Assembly (NCBI RefSeq): GCF_000332995.1
Contig: NZ_BANS01000030.1
Span: forward strand, 1 to 64,000
DNA: 64,000 bases
From: Gordonia amicalis NBRC 100051 = JCM 11271
GTDB taxonomy: Bacteria > Actinomycetota > Actinomycetes > Mycobacteriales > Mycobacteriaceae
Direction: 5' to 3'
In this document: piece after piece, positions 52,745-62,063 of the stretch
Numbering within the stretch: position 1 is the first letter of the stretch
Layout of the letters: each line of letters begins with the position of its first letter
Notes under the pieces: model-generated
What the model was told of the DNA's origin: nothing
The model's input: the letters and a program-made list of their open reading frames with translations, nothing else
Databases searched by the model: none
Made by a program: the position numbers and the translations under genes

Positions 52745-54427
52745 TCAGAAAGGCGCCGGACCGTCCGCCTGCTGACGACGTTCCCGCTCGCGCTGGTTAC
52801 GGGCACGCTCGGCTCGCCGCCGGGCGTGTTTCGCGGCGGTTCGATCGGTCGGCGGCGGGGCGTCGACGCTGGTGATGATCCGGGGTGTCGGTGGGGCTTG
52901 GGCGGCTTGTTCGAACCGGATACGCCGCAGGTTGGGGAAGAGATCTTCGAGGGTTTCGGCGTCCCCGCGGATGCGGTAGCCCTCCGGGCTGATGTACTCG
53001 GTGACCAGCCGGCCCGCCTCGTCGCGGTACTGGACGTCGATCCAGTCGCCGAAGGTCTTGTGCAGATGCCCGAACCGGCATTTGGCGTTGAGGTTCTCAC
53101 TCGACGTCGCACCACCGCGAGTCGGGCTCTGTCGGTCGTATTCGGTGACATGGTCGAGGTCGCAGTCGAAGGCTGAGTGTTGGCAGCCGGGTTCGGTGCA
53201 GTAGCCATCCCGGATGCGCACGAAGTCGGCGCAGGCGGTGGTCGGCCGGTAGGGATCGGACGGTTGGGAACCCGGGTAGACGACGACTGCACCCGACGTT
53301 TCTGTATCGGGCGAGTTCGATTCGTTCGGCTCGTCGGTCGCAGTGGTTGCAGGTTGCGGACGCTTGGCCTGACGTGACTGCGCGTCACCCTTTTCGCCAC
53401 CCGTCGACGAGTCCGACTCGGCGGCAACACGTATGGGCGGTGTGCGGACCGGGGTGACCGGTTTGATCACCGCATCGGGCCTGGCGGCGAGGTCGCGGAC
53501 CTGCTCGTCGGAGATGACACCATGACAATCGACCCACCCGATACCAGGCGCGCCGTCCAGCGTCGCCGGATCGGTCACCGCATAGATGACCACCTCGCTG
53601 CGCACCGCCGCGACGACAGTCCCGGGTTCGGGGACCTCGGCTGTGCAGTCGTCGCGATCGCAGGAGCATTCGAACGGTGTGCCGGTCAACAAGGCGAACA
53701 TCGCATCGGAGTTGCGTTGTCCTGCCGTCCGTCCGTCGTGCTTGCACACCGAATCAGCCAGCACGCGCACTGCTTTGTCCGCGATACGCACATTCTCAGC
53801 GGCCATCACGCCGGTGATTTCGGCGGTGCCGTCGTCCAGCGCGTGGGTCCACACGCCACGATTGTCGAGGGCTTCTTTGCGTCGTTCGCGCACCAGGTCG
53901 GGGTCATGGCGGAAGACGAGGCGGTCGACCATGTCGCGCAGTCGCGCCCGCGTCCACGACCCCTTCTTCGACCGCAACGTCGCGGCGATCTCGGCGTCGA
54001 GGACCGGGGTGATCGACGAGTCCGCGGCGACGAGTGCGGTGCGCGACAGGATCACCTGCACCTGCCAGCGTGTCGTGATGCCATCACGAAGGGTGTCGAG
54101 GACTTCGGGAAGCGACTCCTGCAGGCCGATGGCCTCGTCGATCAGGATCTCGGCCTGCCGACGGGTGAGCGACAGCTGCCGGGCCACCCGGATGACGCAG
54201 TCGGCTTCGCCGCTGACCACGACCCCGCCGGCAAGCGTGCCGCGCACCGCGATACACCGCTCGGCGATGGCAGTGACCAACTGATACTGCGACCAGGCGT
54301 TGTAGGACTCCCGCCGCTGCACCTCGGCCAGAGAATCCATCAACGAGTACATGTCGGCTTCGAAGGGGTTGGCAGGATCGACCCCGGCGAAAGACCCGCC
54401 CGGTAGATCGGCCGACGCACCCGACAC
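52745..54427 (-). CDS. DUF222/HNH endonuclease-family protein (13E12 type)
   Basis: A 560-residue protein of the actinobacterial 13E12/DUF222 family. The long helical DUF222 part fills the first 330 residues. A linker rich in Ser, Thr, Pro and Asp carries it to a C-terminal HNH domain: CTEPGCQHSAFDCDLDHVTE, then TSSENLNAKCRFGHLHKTFG. Cys pairs hold zinc; the histidines are the expected catalytic ones. The extreme C-terminus is very basic (RRRAERARNQRERERRQQ). The function of this abundant family is unsettled. The GTG at 54427 is weakly supported. I see no flanking repeats, so mobility is not shown. Confidence 0.88.
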   Translation of the reverse strand: MSGASADLPGGSFAGVDPANPFEADMYSLMDSLAEVQRRESYNAWSQYQLVTAIAERCIAVRGTLAGGVVVSGEADCVIRVARQLSLTRRQAEILIDEAIGLQESLPEVLDTLRDGITTRWQVQVILSRTALVAADSSITPVLDAEIAATLRSKKGSWTRARLRDMVDRLVFRHDPDLVRERRKEALDNRGVWTHALDDGTAEITGVMAAENVRIADKAVRVLADSVCKHDGRTAGQRNSDAMFALLTGTPFECSCDRDDCTAEVPEPGTVVAAVRSEVVIYAVTDPATLDGAPGIGWVDCHGVISDEQVRDLAARPDAVIKPVTPVRTPPIRVAAESDSSTGGEKGDAQSRQAKRPQPATTATDEPNESNSPDTETSGAVVVYPGSQPSDPYRPTTACADFVRIRDGYCTEPGCQHSAFDCDLDHVTEYDRQSPTRGGATSSENLNAKCRFGHLHKTFGDWIDVQYRDEAGRLVTEYISPEGYRIRGDAETLEDLFPNLRRIRFEQAAQAPPTPRIITSVDAPPPTDRTAAKHARRRAERARNQRERERRQQADGPAPF

Positions 54428-54652
54428 GCTGCCCCCACAACGTCTACAGCCCGACCCGGTTGGCCGAATCTGTTACCAACCAAGGTAGAGCCGACCACCG
54501 ACAGATTCAGATCTTCATTCACAGGGGAATGCCGTCCGCTGTTGTGAAACAACCGAATTCGCCGAATTGAAGTCGCACGCGACATCGATCCGTCTCCGCG
54601 AACCCGGTCGAAGTCGCGCCACCCGAATGACATCGCATGGCGCTCATCGCCG

Positions 54653-55843
54653 TCATGCGATAGCGGTCCCGTCCCACAGCACGTCGAAGAACTGCGTCGC
54701 CATCAGTTCCTCGCTCGTGTCGCGGTCGAGTCCGAGCTCCCTGCGATAGACCAGGATGTGTTGCAGGGACAGGGCCGAGTAGAGCAGCGGCAGGTGGTCG
54801 TGCGGCTGGTCGTAGACACCGCCTGCACCTTTGGCCGCGGCCAGGTCCCTGCGCAGATGCGATGGATGCCTGAGCGCATCACGCAGTACAGCCGCTTTGA
54901 TCATCTTCTTGCGCCCCGCGGGGACGACGACCAGTTCACCCGGGTCGAACAACGCGGTGTCGAACTCCTCGGCGGTGGCGACGGTGCATCCGGCGGTCGG
55001 CCGCGGATTGCATTCGACCATGTGGTGGACGCCGTCTTCGGTGACGAGGTAGTCGAAACTGATCTGCCCGTGCCAGTTCAATTCTCGCGCGACGCTCTGT
55101 GCGGCGGCGAGCGACTCCGGAGAGTCGACCGACGCGAAGACGATACCGCCGCGGTCGTCGATGGCGAGGGGATGCTTGTAGCAGGAGTGCAGCACGATCT
55201 CACCGTGATGCGCGACGCTCCAACTGCACCGGTCGACACCGGTGAGGTATTCCTGGACGAGCCAAGGATCGTCGCGTGTCGGGGTGATGTCATCGATCGA
55301 GGACTCCCCGGCCAGCGGACCGGTGTTGGTGAGGACGTCGAGTCCGCCACGGCCGTAGGCGGCCCGGGCGAACCAGTGCGGCCAGCGCTGCGTGGCCTCG
55401 CGCAGTTCGTCGCGGTTCGTCGTGGTCACCGACTCCGCGGCCGGAAGCCCGAGTTCGCGGCACAGTGCGGTGAATTCGACCTTGTCGTGAACGCGGGCCA
55501 GGGTCTCGAAGTCGGGGAAGAACAGTTCGGTGGCCGGATGCGCCGCCGTGATGCGGTCACGATGCCTGGCGAGGTAGAAGACCTCCTCGAACATCGGGAG
55601 CAGCCAGTTGATGTCGTGGTCGCCGATCGCGTCGATCACCGCGTCGATGAAGGCCGCGGTCTGCTGGGTGGGCGCGGGGAACACCAGATGCCTCCGCGCG
55701 CCGCGCGAATGGCTGCCCGGCGCCGCCGCGAAGGTGTCCGCGGCGGTCACATCGCGGCCGGTCTCGCCGAGTTTGTGGATCTCGTCGACGGCGAACGGCA
55801 TCCGTGACGTGGTCACCAGGACACGAGGTTCAGAAGCCTGCAT
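54653..55843 (-). CDS. ATP-grasp enzyme, substrate unknown
   Basis: A 396-residue ATP-grasp ligase related to carbamoyl-phosphate-synthase-like and tubulin-ligase-like enzymes. The N-terminal pre-ATP-grasp domain starts RVLVTTSRMPFAVDEIHKL. Nucleotide and metal residues appear in DPWLVQEYLTGVDRCSWSV, and near residue 277 in MVECNPRPTAGC. Such enzymes join a carboxylate to an amine, as in small peptides or lipid modifications. ATG 55843 was chosen; the alternative ATG 55855 lies four codons upstream. It is divergent from an MFS exporter with a 111-nt control region. Confidence 0.85.
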   Translation of the reverse strand: MQASEPRVLVTTSRMPFAVDEIHKLGETGRDVTAADTFAAAPGSHSRGARRHLVFPAPTQQTAAFIDAVIDAIGDHDINWLLPMFEEVFYLARHRDRITAAHPATELFFPDFETLARVHDKVEFTALCRELGLPAAESVTTTNRDELREATQRWPHWFARAAYGRGGLDVLTNTGPLAGESSIDDITPTRDDPWLVQEYLTGVDRCSWSVAHHGEIVLHSCYKHPLAIDDRGGIVFASVDSPESLAAAQSVARELNWHGQISFDYLVTEDGVHHMVECNPRPTAGCTVATAEEFDTALFDPGELVVVPAGRKKMIKAAVLRDALRHPSHLRRDLAAAKGAGGVYDQPHDHLPLLYSALSLQHILVYRRELGLDRDTSEELMATQFFDVLWDGTAIA

Positions 55844-55954
55844 GCCACGGACCATAAGCGACGCGACGGCGCCCGGTCCGGCGATGCGCCGAGACGTCGA
55901 GGATTTGTTCCCGGTGAACGCCCGGAACCGGTCCGGCGGTAGTTTGGCAGTCTC

Positions 55955-57148
55955 ATGTCTGATCGTTCGAGCACCCCGTCGTTCATCTCGGCGGTGTACG
56001 CATTCGCCGTTGTCATGCTCGGGACCACGCTGCCGACGCCGCTGTATTCGATCTACAGCGAGAAGCTCGGATTCGGCGTCGCGACGACGACGGTCGTCTT
56101 CGGGGTCTATGCGGCCGGCGTGATCGCCGCACTGATCGGATTCGGCCGCTGGTCCGATGTCGTCGGCCGACGCAAGCTGCTCCTCGCCGGTGCGCTGTTG
56201 TCCGCCGCGAGCGCCGTCGTCTTCCTCAATGCGGGACCGGTCTGGCAGCTGCTGGTGGGGCGGGTGTTGTCCGGGCTGTCGGCGGGCATCTACGCCGGGG
56301 CCGCGACGACCGCGGTCATCGAACTGGCCCCACCGTCGTGGCGGGGTCGTGCGCCGGCGGTGGCGACCGCGGCCAACATCGGCGGTCTCGGACTGGGACC
56401 GCTGGTGGCCGGCCTGCTCGCCGAATACGCACCGTCTCCGCTGCGCACCCCGTTCCTCGTCGATCTCGTCCTGCTGACGCTCGCCTGCGTCGGAATCTGG
56501 CGACTGCAGGAGACGGTCGACGTCAAACCCGGTGCGCGTCTTGGTGTTCAGCGACTGTCCGTGCCGGCCGACATGCGCGGGGTGTTCGTGCGCGCGTCGA
56601 TCGCCGCCTTCGCCGGTTTCGCCGTGATGGGGACGTTCACCGGCGTCATTCCCTCGTTCGTCGTGAACATCCTCGGCATCGACGACCGCGCCTTCACCGG
56701 ATTCATCGTCTTCGTGCTGTTCGCCTCGTCGGCCGTCACGCAGATCGTGGTGCGGCGCATGCCCACCGATCCGGCACTGATCGCCGGCTGCGCGATCCTC
56801 ATCGCCGGTACCTGCCTGTCGATCGTCGGTCTGATCGCCGCGTCGACCGCCGCCCTGCTCGGTGGCGCCGTGGTGTGCGGTGTGGGGCAGGGCATGTCCT
56901 TCAGCAAGGGACTGGCGTCGGTGGTGGCGGCGAGCCCGGCGGATCGGCGCGCCGAGGTCACCTCGACCTATTTCGTGGTCGCCTACGTCGCGATCTCGCT
57001 GCCCATCGTGGGACAGGGCGTGGCCGCGCAACAGTGGGGTCTGCGCCCGGCCGGTATCGCCTTCAACATCGGTGTCGCCGTGCTCGCGCTGGTGGCGCTG
57101 ATACTGACGATCTTTGTGGTCAGGAGCCCGGCACACCGCACTCGTTGA
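55955..57148 (+). CDS. MFS drug-type exporter
   Basis: A 397-residue major facilitator with twelve helices. The loop between helices 2 and 3 is GRWSDVVGRRKLLLAG, a signature of the family; helix 4 contains GRVLSGLSAGIYAGAATT and helix 5 NIGGLGLGPLVAGLLAEYAP, like drug/proton antiporters. It is divergent from the ATP-grasp gene, so it may export that enzyme's product (inference). Its last 29 nt overlap the malQ 3' end on the opposite strand. Confidence 0.88.
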   Translation: MSDRSSTPSFISAVYAFAVVMLGTTLPTPLYSIYSEKLGFGVATTTVVFGVYAAGVIAALIGFGRWSDVVGRRKLLLAGALLSAASAVVFLNAGPVWQLLVGRVLSGLSAGIYAGAATTAVIELAPPSWRGRAPAVATAANIGGLGLGPLVAGLLAEYAPSPLRTPFLVDLVLLTLACVGIWRLQETVDVKPGARLGVQRLSVPADMRGVFVRASIAAFAGFAVMGTFTGVIPSFVVNILGIDDRAFTGFIVFVLFASSAVTQIVVRRMPTDPALIAGCAILIAGTCLSIVGLIAASTAALLGGAVVCGVGQGMSFSKGLASVVAASPADRRAEVTSTYFVVAYVAISLPIVGQGVAAQQWGLRPAGIAFNIGVAVLALVALILTIFVVRSPAHRTR

Positions 57149-59261
57149 GCACGTTCACCAGGCGACGGAACCGCACGCTGCTGACGAGGTCCTCGACCAG
57201 CACCACCTCGCCGTCGGCGTTGGCCAGCGGGATGCACCAGTTCGGGTACTGCTCGGCGCTGGTACCGGGCTGGTTCTGAATCCGTCGCTCCCCCACCGCA
57301 TCCACCAGGGCGACGCTCAGCAACACCGACGGCGAATGGGCGATGACGGCGTACAGGGCATCGACCACCTTCGGGTCCGACAGCGGGGTGTCCCGGGACA
57401 GCAACCCGCGCTCGTAGGCGAGTTCGAGGACGGCGTCGCGTTCGCGTTCGTTGCGCTCCCGTTCGGCCTCTTCGCCCGTCTCGAGGAGGCCCAACCGGGC
57501 TCGAAGCGCGATGTGGTCGCCGGCCAGATAGCCCGACGTCGGCGGCAGATCGTGGGTCGTCACCGACGTCAGGCACAGCTCGCGGTAGCGCTCCGGCGCG
57601 ATCGCGGCTGCGCGGTCCTGCTCGAACCACAGGATGGACGTGCCCAGGATTCCGCGCTCGCGCAACGTTTCCTGCACCGTCGGCTCGAAGACGCCGAGGT
57701 CTTCGCCGACGACCACCGCGTCGGCCCGCTGCGCCTCGAGCGCGAGGATGCCGATGAGGGCTTCGCTGTCGTAGTGCACGTAGGTGCCGCCGGCCGGAGT
57801 CATGCCGTCGGGAATCCACCACAGCCGGAACAGACCCAGGATGTGGTCGACGCGGACGCCGCCGGCATGCCGTAGCACGGTGCGGATCATGTCGCGGTAG
57901 GGCTCGTATCCGGCCTCGGCGAGACGCCGCGGATGCCAGGGCGGCTGATCCCAGCCCTGTCCCTGCTGGTTGAACCCGTCCGGCGGCGCGCCCACCGTCG
58001 CCCCCGACGCGAGCACGTGGCCGAGCGCCCAGGCGTCGGCGCTGTGCCGGCCCACGCCCACGGCGAGGTCGGTCATCACGCCGACCGACATCCCGGCGGA
58101 CTTCGCCGCATGCGCCGCGGTGGCGAGTTGCTCGTCGCAGATCCACTGCAACCAGATGTGGAAGTCGATGCGCCGCGCCAGTTTCCGGCGCTTCTTCTTC
58201 AGGTGGACGGGATCGAGGAACTTGTCCTGCCAGCGCGGGTCGTCGGCGTCGTAGCGTTCGGCCAGCGCGCACCACGTGGCGAAACGTTTGAGGCCCTTGC
58301 CCTCCCGCCGGCGGAACTCGCGCAGGGCGGCTTTCCGCCCCGGGCTCAGTGGCACGTCGTAGATCAGTTCGAGCGCCTCCAGCTTGGCCCGGTAGGCCTT
58401 GTTGCGCCGGATCCTGTCGGTGGCGGTGTTCTCGCCCATGAACCCACGGGCAAGCTTGCGCACCCACTTGCGCTGCGCCTTCGACAATCCGTCGAGTTCG
58501 GGGATGTCGGTGACCCGGATGTAGAGTGGGTTGAGGAAGCGGCGGGTCACCGGCAGGTACGGCGAGGCCTCGATCGGGGGGTGCGGTTGCGCCGCGTGCA
58601 ACGGGTTGACCTGGACGAAGTCGGCGCCGTACGCGCTGCCCGCGACCTCGCAGATGCCCGTCAGATCGGCGAAGTCGCCGACGCCCCACGAATCCGCCGA
58701 ACGAATCGAGTACAACTGCACGGCCAGACCCCACCGCTGCCGCCCGAGCAGCCGGTCAGCGGTGTGCAGCCGGCGCGGGGTGACGATCAGCGGTGCACTC
58801 GACGCCGTCGAGTCGTCGAGGTCCAGGGCCTTGATCTGGTGGTATCCGGGTTCGAGGTCGTCCGGGATCGCGAAGGTGGCCCGCCCGACAAGCGCGCCGT
58901 CGATCTCGCGCGGCTCCACCCATACGTCGAGTTGTTCGGGTGCGACGTCGCGGCCGTCCTCGGTCGCGATCCACACCTTCACCAGATTCCCGTGCGGGAC
59001 ATGGACGCAGAAGGTGTGGCCGGTGCCTTCGGTCACCACGGTGACCGCAGGCACGGACTCGCGCCACGGCCGCTCGTCGACCTCGCGGATCGACTCCTCG
59101 ACCGCCTCGGCTGAGTCCGCGGCGACATCGAGGGCGCCCAGGACGGCGACGAGCGTCTCCGCGCTCACGTCGTGGGTCTCCTCGTCCCAGCCCACATACT
59201 CGGTGGCCACACCGTGACGATGCGCCAGCTCGGTCAACCTGTCGGGGTTCACGTCAGCCAC
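57120..59261 (-). CDS. malQ: 4-alpha-glucanotransferase MalQ
   Basis: A 713-residue GH77 amylomaltase that moves alpha-1,4-glucan segments between maltodextrins. The N-terminal 170 residues are the long beta-domain extension found in actinobacterial MalQ. Catalytic residues are visible: Asp near 470 in GGVRVDHILGLFRLW, Glu near 518 in VVGEDLGVFEP, and Asp near 569 in SVTTHDLPPTSGY. It is GTG-initiated (59261) with a weak ribosome site. It stands alone, tail-to-tail with the MFS gene, so it is probably constitutive. Confidence 0.96.
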   Translation of the reverse strand: MADVNPDRLTELAHRHGVATEYVGWDEETHDVSAETLVAVLGALDVAADSAEAVEESIREVDERPWRESVPAVTVVTEGTGHTFCVHVPHGNLVKVWIATEDGRDVAPEQLDVWVEPREIDGALVGRATFAIPDDLEPGYHQIKALDLDDSTASSAPLIVTPRRLHTADRLLGRQRWGLAVQLYSIRSADSWGVGDFADLTGICEVAGSAYGADFVQVNPLHAAQPHPPIEASPYLPVTRRFLNPLYIRVTDIPELDGLSKAQRKWVRKLARGFMGENTATDRIRRNKAYRAKLEALELIYDVPLSPGRKAALREFRRREGKGLKRFATWCALAERYDADDPRWQDKFLDPVHLKKKRRKLARRIDFHIWLQWICDEQLATAAHAAKSAGMSVGVMTDLAVGVGRHSADAWALGHVLASGATVGAPPDGFNQQGQGWDQPPWHPRRLAEAGYEPYRDMIRTVLRHAGGVRVDHILGLFRLWWIPDGMTPAGGTYVHYDSEALIGILALEAQRADAVVVGEDLGVFEPTVQETLRERGILGTSILWFEQDRAAAIAPERYRELCLTSVTTHDLPPTSGYLAGDHIALRARLGLLETGEEAERERNERERDAVLELAYERGLLSRDTPLSDPKVVDALYAVIAHSPSVLLSVALVDAVGERRIQNQPGTSAEQYPNWCIPLANADGEVVLVEDLVSSVRFRRLVNVLNECGVPGS

Positions 59262-59373
59262 CTCGCCATCGTCTCAGGATTCAGACCGGTCTGCTGAATG
59301 TCCCTTCGATACGCCCTCCGCATGCTCCGGGCTACTCAGGGAACGGTCGACGCCTCCGCATGCTCCGGGCCGC

Positions 59374-60771
59374 TCAGGGAGCAGGAGCACCGAAGATGAC
59401 GCCCGGATTCAACAGCCCTTGCGGATCGAAGGACGCCTTGACCCTCCGCATCGTGTCGAGGTCCACGTCGGACCGGCCGAGGTGCGTCCAGGCGGTCTTG
59501 GCGCGGCCGATGCCGTGTTCGGCGCTGATGGACCCGCCGTTGGCCGCGACGATCCCGAACACCCGGTCGGTGACCGTCCCGGTGTGTTCCTCGGGGACGT
59601 CGAGCAGGTTCACGTGGATGTTGCCGTCGCCGATGTGACCGAAAAGTATCGGCCGGCAGGGGAATTCGCTCATCTCGCCGACCTCGGCCAGTTCGGCGAA
59701 GGCCTCCGGCAGGGCCCTGATCGGTACCGAGATGTCGAGTTTGACCACCGGCGTCGTACTCGACCGTGCGATCGTCTCGGTGTGACTCTCGCGCGCGCCC
59801 CAGAGCGCACGGGCGGGCGCGGGTTCGAGCACGGCGTCGATGAGTCCGTCGGTCTCGCCGAACAATTCGGCCATGGTCGACTCGATGTCGCCGACCCCGG
59901 ACACCTCGAGCAGAACGTAGAAGGGGCCGGGTGTCGCGGTCGGACGACGCTGTCCGTGCTCGTGGACGAGTTCGATGCCGGCCTCGGTCATGAGTTCGGC
60001 TGCCTCGACGGTGAGGCCGCGTGACGATGCCGCCCCGATCAGCCCGATCGCGTTCTCGACGTGCTCGACGGCGGCCACCGCGACCGTCGCCGCCGACGGC
60101 GGCACGACGAGTTTGAACAGCACGCGCGTGATGACCGCCAGAGTGCCCTCACTGCCGGCCAGGAGTGCCGGGAGGTCGTATCCGACATTGTCTTTGACCA
60201 GCGACGTCCACCGGCGCAGGACGCGACCGTCGGCGAGGACCGCCTCGATCCCGAGCACCTGGGAACGCGTGTTACCGCGACGGATCATGCGGATGCCACC
60301 GGCATTGGTCGACACCACCCCGCCGGCGGTGGCCGACTCCCTGGAGGCGAGGTCGACGGGGAAGGCGAGACCGGACTCGGCGGCCCGGCCGTCGATCGCG
60401 TCGATCGTCGCCCCCGCCTGGGCGCCCACGCAGCGTCCGACCGCGTCGACCTCGTCGATGTCGGTCATCCGGACCGTCGACAGCACGATCACTGGTCGTC
60501 CCGTGTCGTCCCGGGCCGGCGGGACCGACCCGCCCACCAGCCCGGTGTTCCCACCCTGCACGCAGATCCGGGCACCGACGGACACGCATTCACCGACGAC
60601 CCGGGAGACCTCCTCGGTGGTGCGCGGCCGCACGACCGCATCGGCCTCGCCCCGGTACCGGCCCGTCCAGTCGACGAGAAAGCCCTCGACCGCTTCGGGG
60701 TCGGTGAGGACGTGGCCCTCCCCGACCACGTCGCGCAGCTGCGTCACCAGAGCATGCGCACGCGCGGGCAT
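59374..60771 (-). CDS. FAD-linked oxidoreductase (GlcD/D-lactate dehydrogenase type)
   Basis: A 465-residue VAO-family flavoprotein. FAD-binding stretches are ICVQGGNTGLVGGSVPPARD near 69-88 and FPVDLASRESATAGGVVST near 136-155. The C-terminal substrate domain has HIGDGNIHVNLLDVP and SAEHGIGRAKTAW with metal-type histidines. Relatives oxidise D-2-hydroxy acids such as glycolate, D-lactate or 2-hydroxyglutarate and pass electrons to a carrier; the exact acid is unknown. It starts 4 nt after the Rossmann gene, so the two form an operon. Confidence 0.93.
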   Translation of the reverse strand: MPARAHALVTQLRDVVGEGHVLTDPEAVEGFLVDWTGRYRGEADAVVRPRTTEEVSRVVGECVSVGARICVQGGNTGLVGGSVPPARDDTGRPVIVLSTVRMTDIDEVDAVGRCVGAQAGATIDAIDGRAAESGLAFPVDLASRESATAGGVVSTNAGGIRMIRRGNTRSQVLGIEAVLADGRVLRRWTSLVKDNVGYDLPALLAGSEGTLAVITRVLFKLVVPPSAATVAVAAVEHVENAIGLIGAASSRGLTVEAAELMTEAGIELVHEHGQRRPTATPGPFYVLLEVSGVGDIESTMAELFGETDGLIDAVLEPAPARALWGARESHTETIARSSTTPVVKLDISVPIRALPEAFAELAEVGEMSEFPCRPILFGHIGDGNIHVNLLDVPEEHTGTVTDRVFGIVAANGGSISAEHGIGRAKTAWTHLGRSDVDLDTMRRVKASFDPQGLLNPGVIFGAPAP

Positions 60772-60775
60772 CGTG

Positions 60776-61429
60776 TCAGACCTGTGCCACCGCGTCGGCG
60801 ACCGGCGTGGGTCCGTCGTTGAACTCGATCACCTTGTGTACGGTCTCGGGCCGCGCGAGAACGGCTGCGGCAACCGCGGCGACGTTGTCGCGGCTGACCT
60901 CGTCACCACCGCCGCGGGTCCCGCCGACGGCGATCCTCCCCGTCCCCGGCTCGTCGGTGAGCCGGCTGGGTCCCAGGATCGTCCAGTCGAGATCGCCCGA
61001 CTTGAGGTAGGTGTCGGCAGCCGCCTTGGCCTCGGCGTATGCGTGAAACGAATTGTCCTCGGGAACACCATGATCCGGGCGCGCACCGAAATAGGAGACC
61101 ATCACGTACCGGTTGATCCCGACCTTCGCCGCGGCGTCCATCGAACGGATCGCGGCGTCACGGTCGACGGCGTAGGTCCGTGCCGGGTCGCCTCCGCCCG
61201 CACCTGCCGACCACACCACGGCATCGTGTTCGGAGATCGCCGTGGCGATCCCGGTCGTGTCGAGGGTCTCCACGTCGGCGACCACGGGCACCGCACCGGT
61301 CTCCGCGACCTCTTGGGCATGTTCGGGATTGCGGATGATCGAGGTCACCTGATCGCCTCGGTCGGCCAGGATCTTCGCCAGGCGCAGCGCGATCTTGCCG
61401 TGTCCACCGATGATGGCCACTCGGGTCAC
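60776..61429 (-). CDS. NAD(P)-binding Rossmann protein (atypical SDR)
   Basis: A 217-residue NAD(P)H-binding protein of the atypical SDR class. The nucleotide loop VAIIGGHGKIALRLAKIL sits right at the N-terminus. DAVVWSAGAGGGDPARTYAV follows near 65-84, and WTILGPSRLTDEPGTGRI near 145-162. There is no YxxxK catalytic pair, so it may be a regulator or isomerase. GTG 61429 gives the usual family length; an open frame upstream (GTG 61483) would add 18 non-conserved residues. It leads the FAD oxidoreductase gene by 4 nt. Confidence 0.85.
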   Translation of the reverse strand: MTRVAIIGGHGKIALRLAKILADRGDQVTSIIRNPEHAQEVAETGAVPVVADVETLDTTGIATAISEHDAVVWSAGAGGGDPARTYAVDRDAAIRSMDAAAKVGINRYVMVSYFGARPDHGVPEDNSFHAYAEAKAAADTYLKSGDLDWTILGPSRLTDEPGTGRIAVGGTRGGGDEVSRDNVAAVAAAVLARPETVHKVIEFNDGPTPVADAVAQV

Positions 61430-61556
61430 TGGTTGCTCACTTTCGCAGTCGAGGAACACACGTACTTCTCCCAACGTACTCACCCGCGAACGGCGCCGCC
61501 CCGGCCCGAACGCGTGGTGCGTCGGGAACCGGGGCGGGGTTCGGTGGGTGCTGCCG

Positions 61557-61832
61557 TCAGACGCGGGTCCGGCCGCGCCCGGTCACGAGCTTGACCAGGA
61601 ACAGCAGGATGCACGCACCGACCAGGCACGTGATGAAGCTGAAGATCCATCCGGCGCCTTCGACGTCCACGCCGAACAGTGTCAGCAACCAACCGCCGAG
61701 CAGACCACCGATCACACCGACGACGATGTTGAGGATGATCCCCTGCTGCGCATCGGTCTTCATGATCTTGCTGGCGATCCAGCCGGCCAGGCCACCGATG
61801 ATGATCCACGCAATGACGCCAATTCCCAGCAT
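61557..61832 (-). CDS. GlsB/YeaQ/YmgE-family stress membrane protein
   Basis: A 91-residue three-helix membrane protein of the transglycosylase-associated family. Helices are at about 3-21, 32-52 and 61-84, each rich in Gly and Ile (IGVIAWIIIGGLAGWIAS, ILNIVVGVIGGLLGGWLL). Members rise under envelope, acid or sugar stress; the mechanism is unknown. The ATG has AGGAGG about 6 nt upstream. It stands alone; three 9-bp direct repeats lie in its leader region. Confidence 0.93.
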   Translation of the reverse strand: MLGIGVIAWIIIGGLAGWIASKIMKTDAQQGIILNIVVGVIGGLLGGWLLTLFGVDVEGAGWIFSFITCLVGACILLFLVKLVTGRGRTRV

Positions 61833-61870
61833 GTCTGCCTCCTAGGTCGTCGTTGATCCTGCGTGTGTAA

Positions 61871-61897
61871 ATCGTCCGAATCGTCCAGATCGTGCGA
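61871..61897. repeat. Three 9-bp direct repeats upstream of the GlsB-type gene
   Basis: ATCGTCCGA, ATCGTCCAG and ATCGTGCGA follow head to tail, starting 39 nt before the start codon. They could be tandem regulator half-sites, or a chance run. Confidence 0.6.
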
Positions 61898-62063
61898 TTT
61901 GCTACGAGAATGAATGTACCCAGATCGCGCACCCTTCACACCTGAGCTTTCGATCTGTATGCGCATCGAGACCCTCGGATGCCTCATGCCGACACCTCCG
62001 AGCCGCCCAGGCGCGGCCCGGTCCGAAGTCAGCCGTTTCCGGGAGTCGGCGGAGTGCCCGAAG

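Noticed and set aside
52905..52920. LexA-like TTGTTCGAACC inside the HNH gene
   Set aside because: It lacks the four-base-spaced two-arm form of the mycobacterial SOS box and lies within coding sequence.
52745..54427. DUF222/HNH gene as a mobile element or prophage remnant
   Set aside because: 13E12-type genes are repeated in actinobacterial genomes, but I see no terminal repeats, integrase or target duplication here.
55856..57136. Large N-terminal extension of the ATP-grasp frame opposite the MFS gene
   Set aside because: The extension is Arg/His/Gly-rich noise and antisense to a clear transporter; ATP-grasp similarity begins only near 55843.
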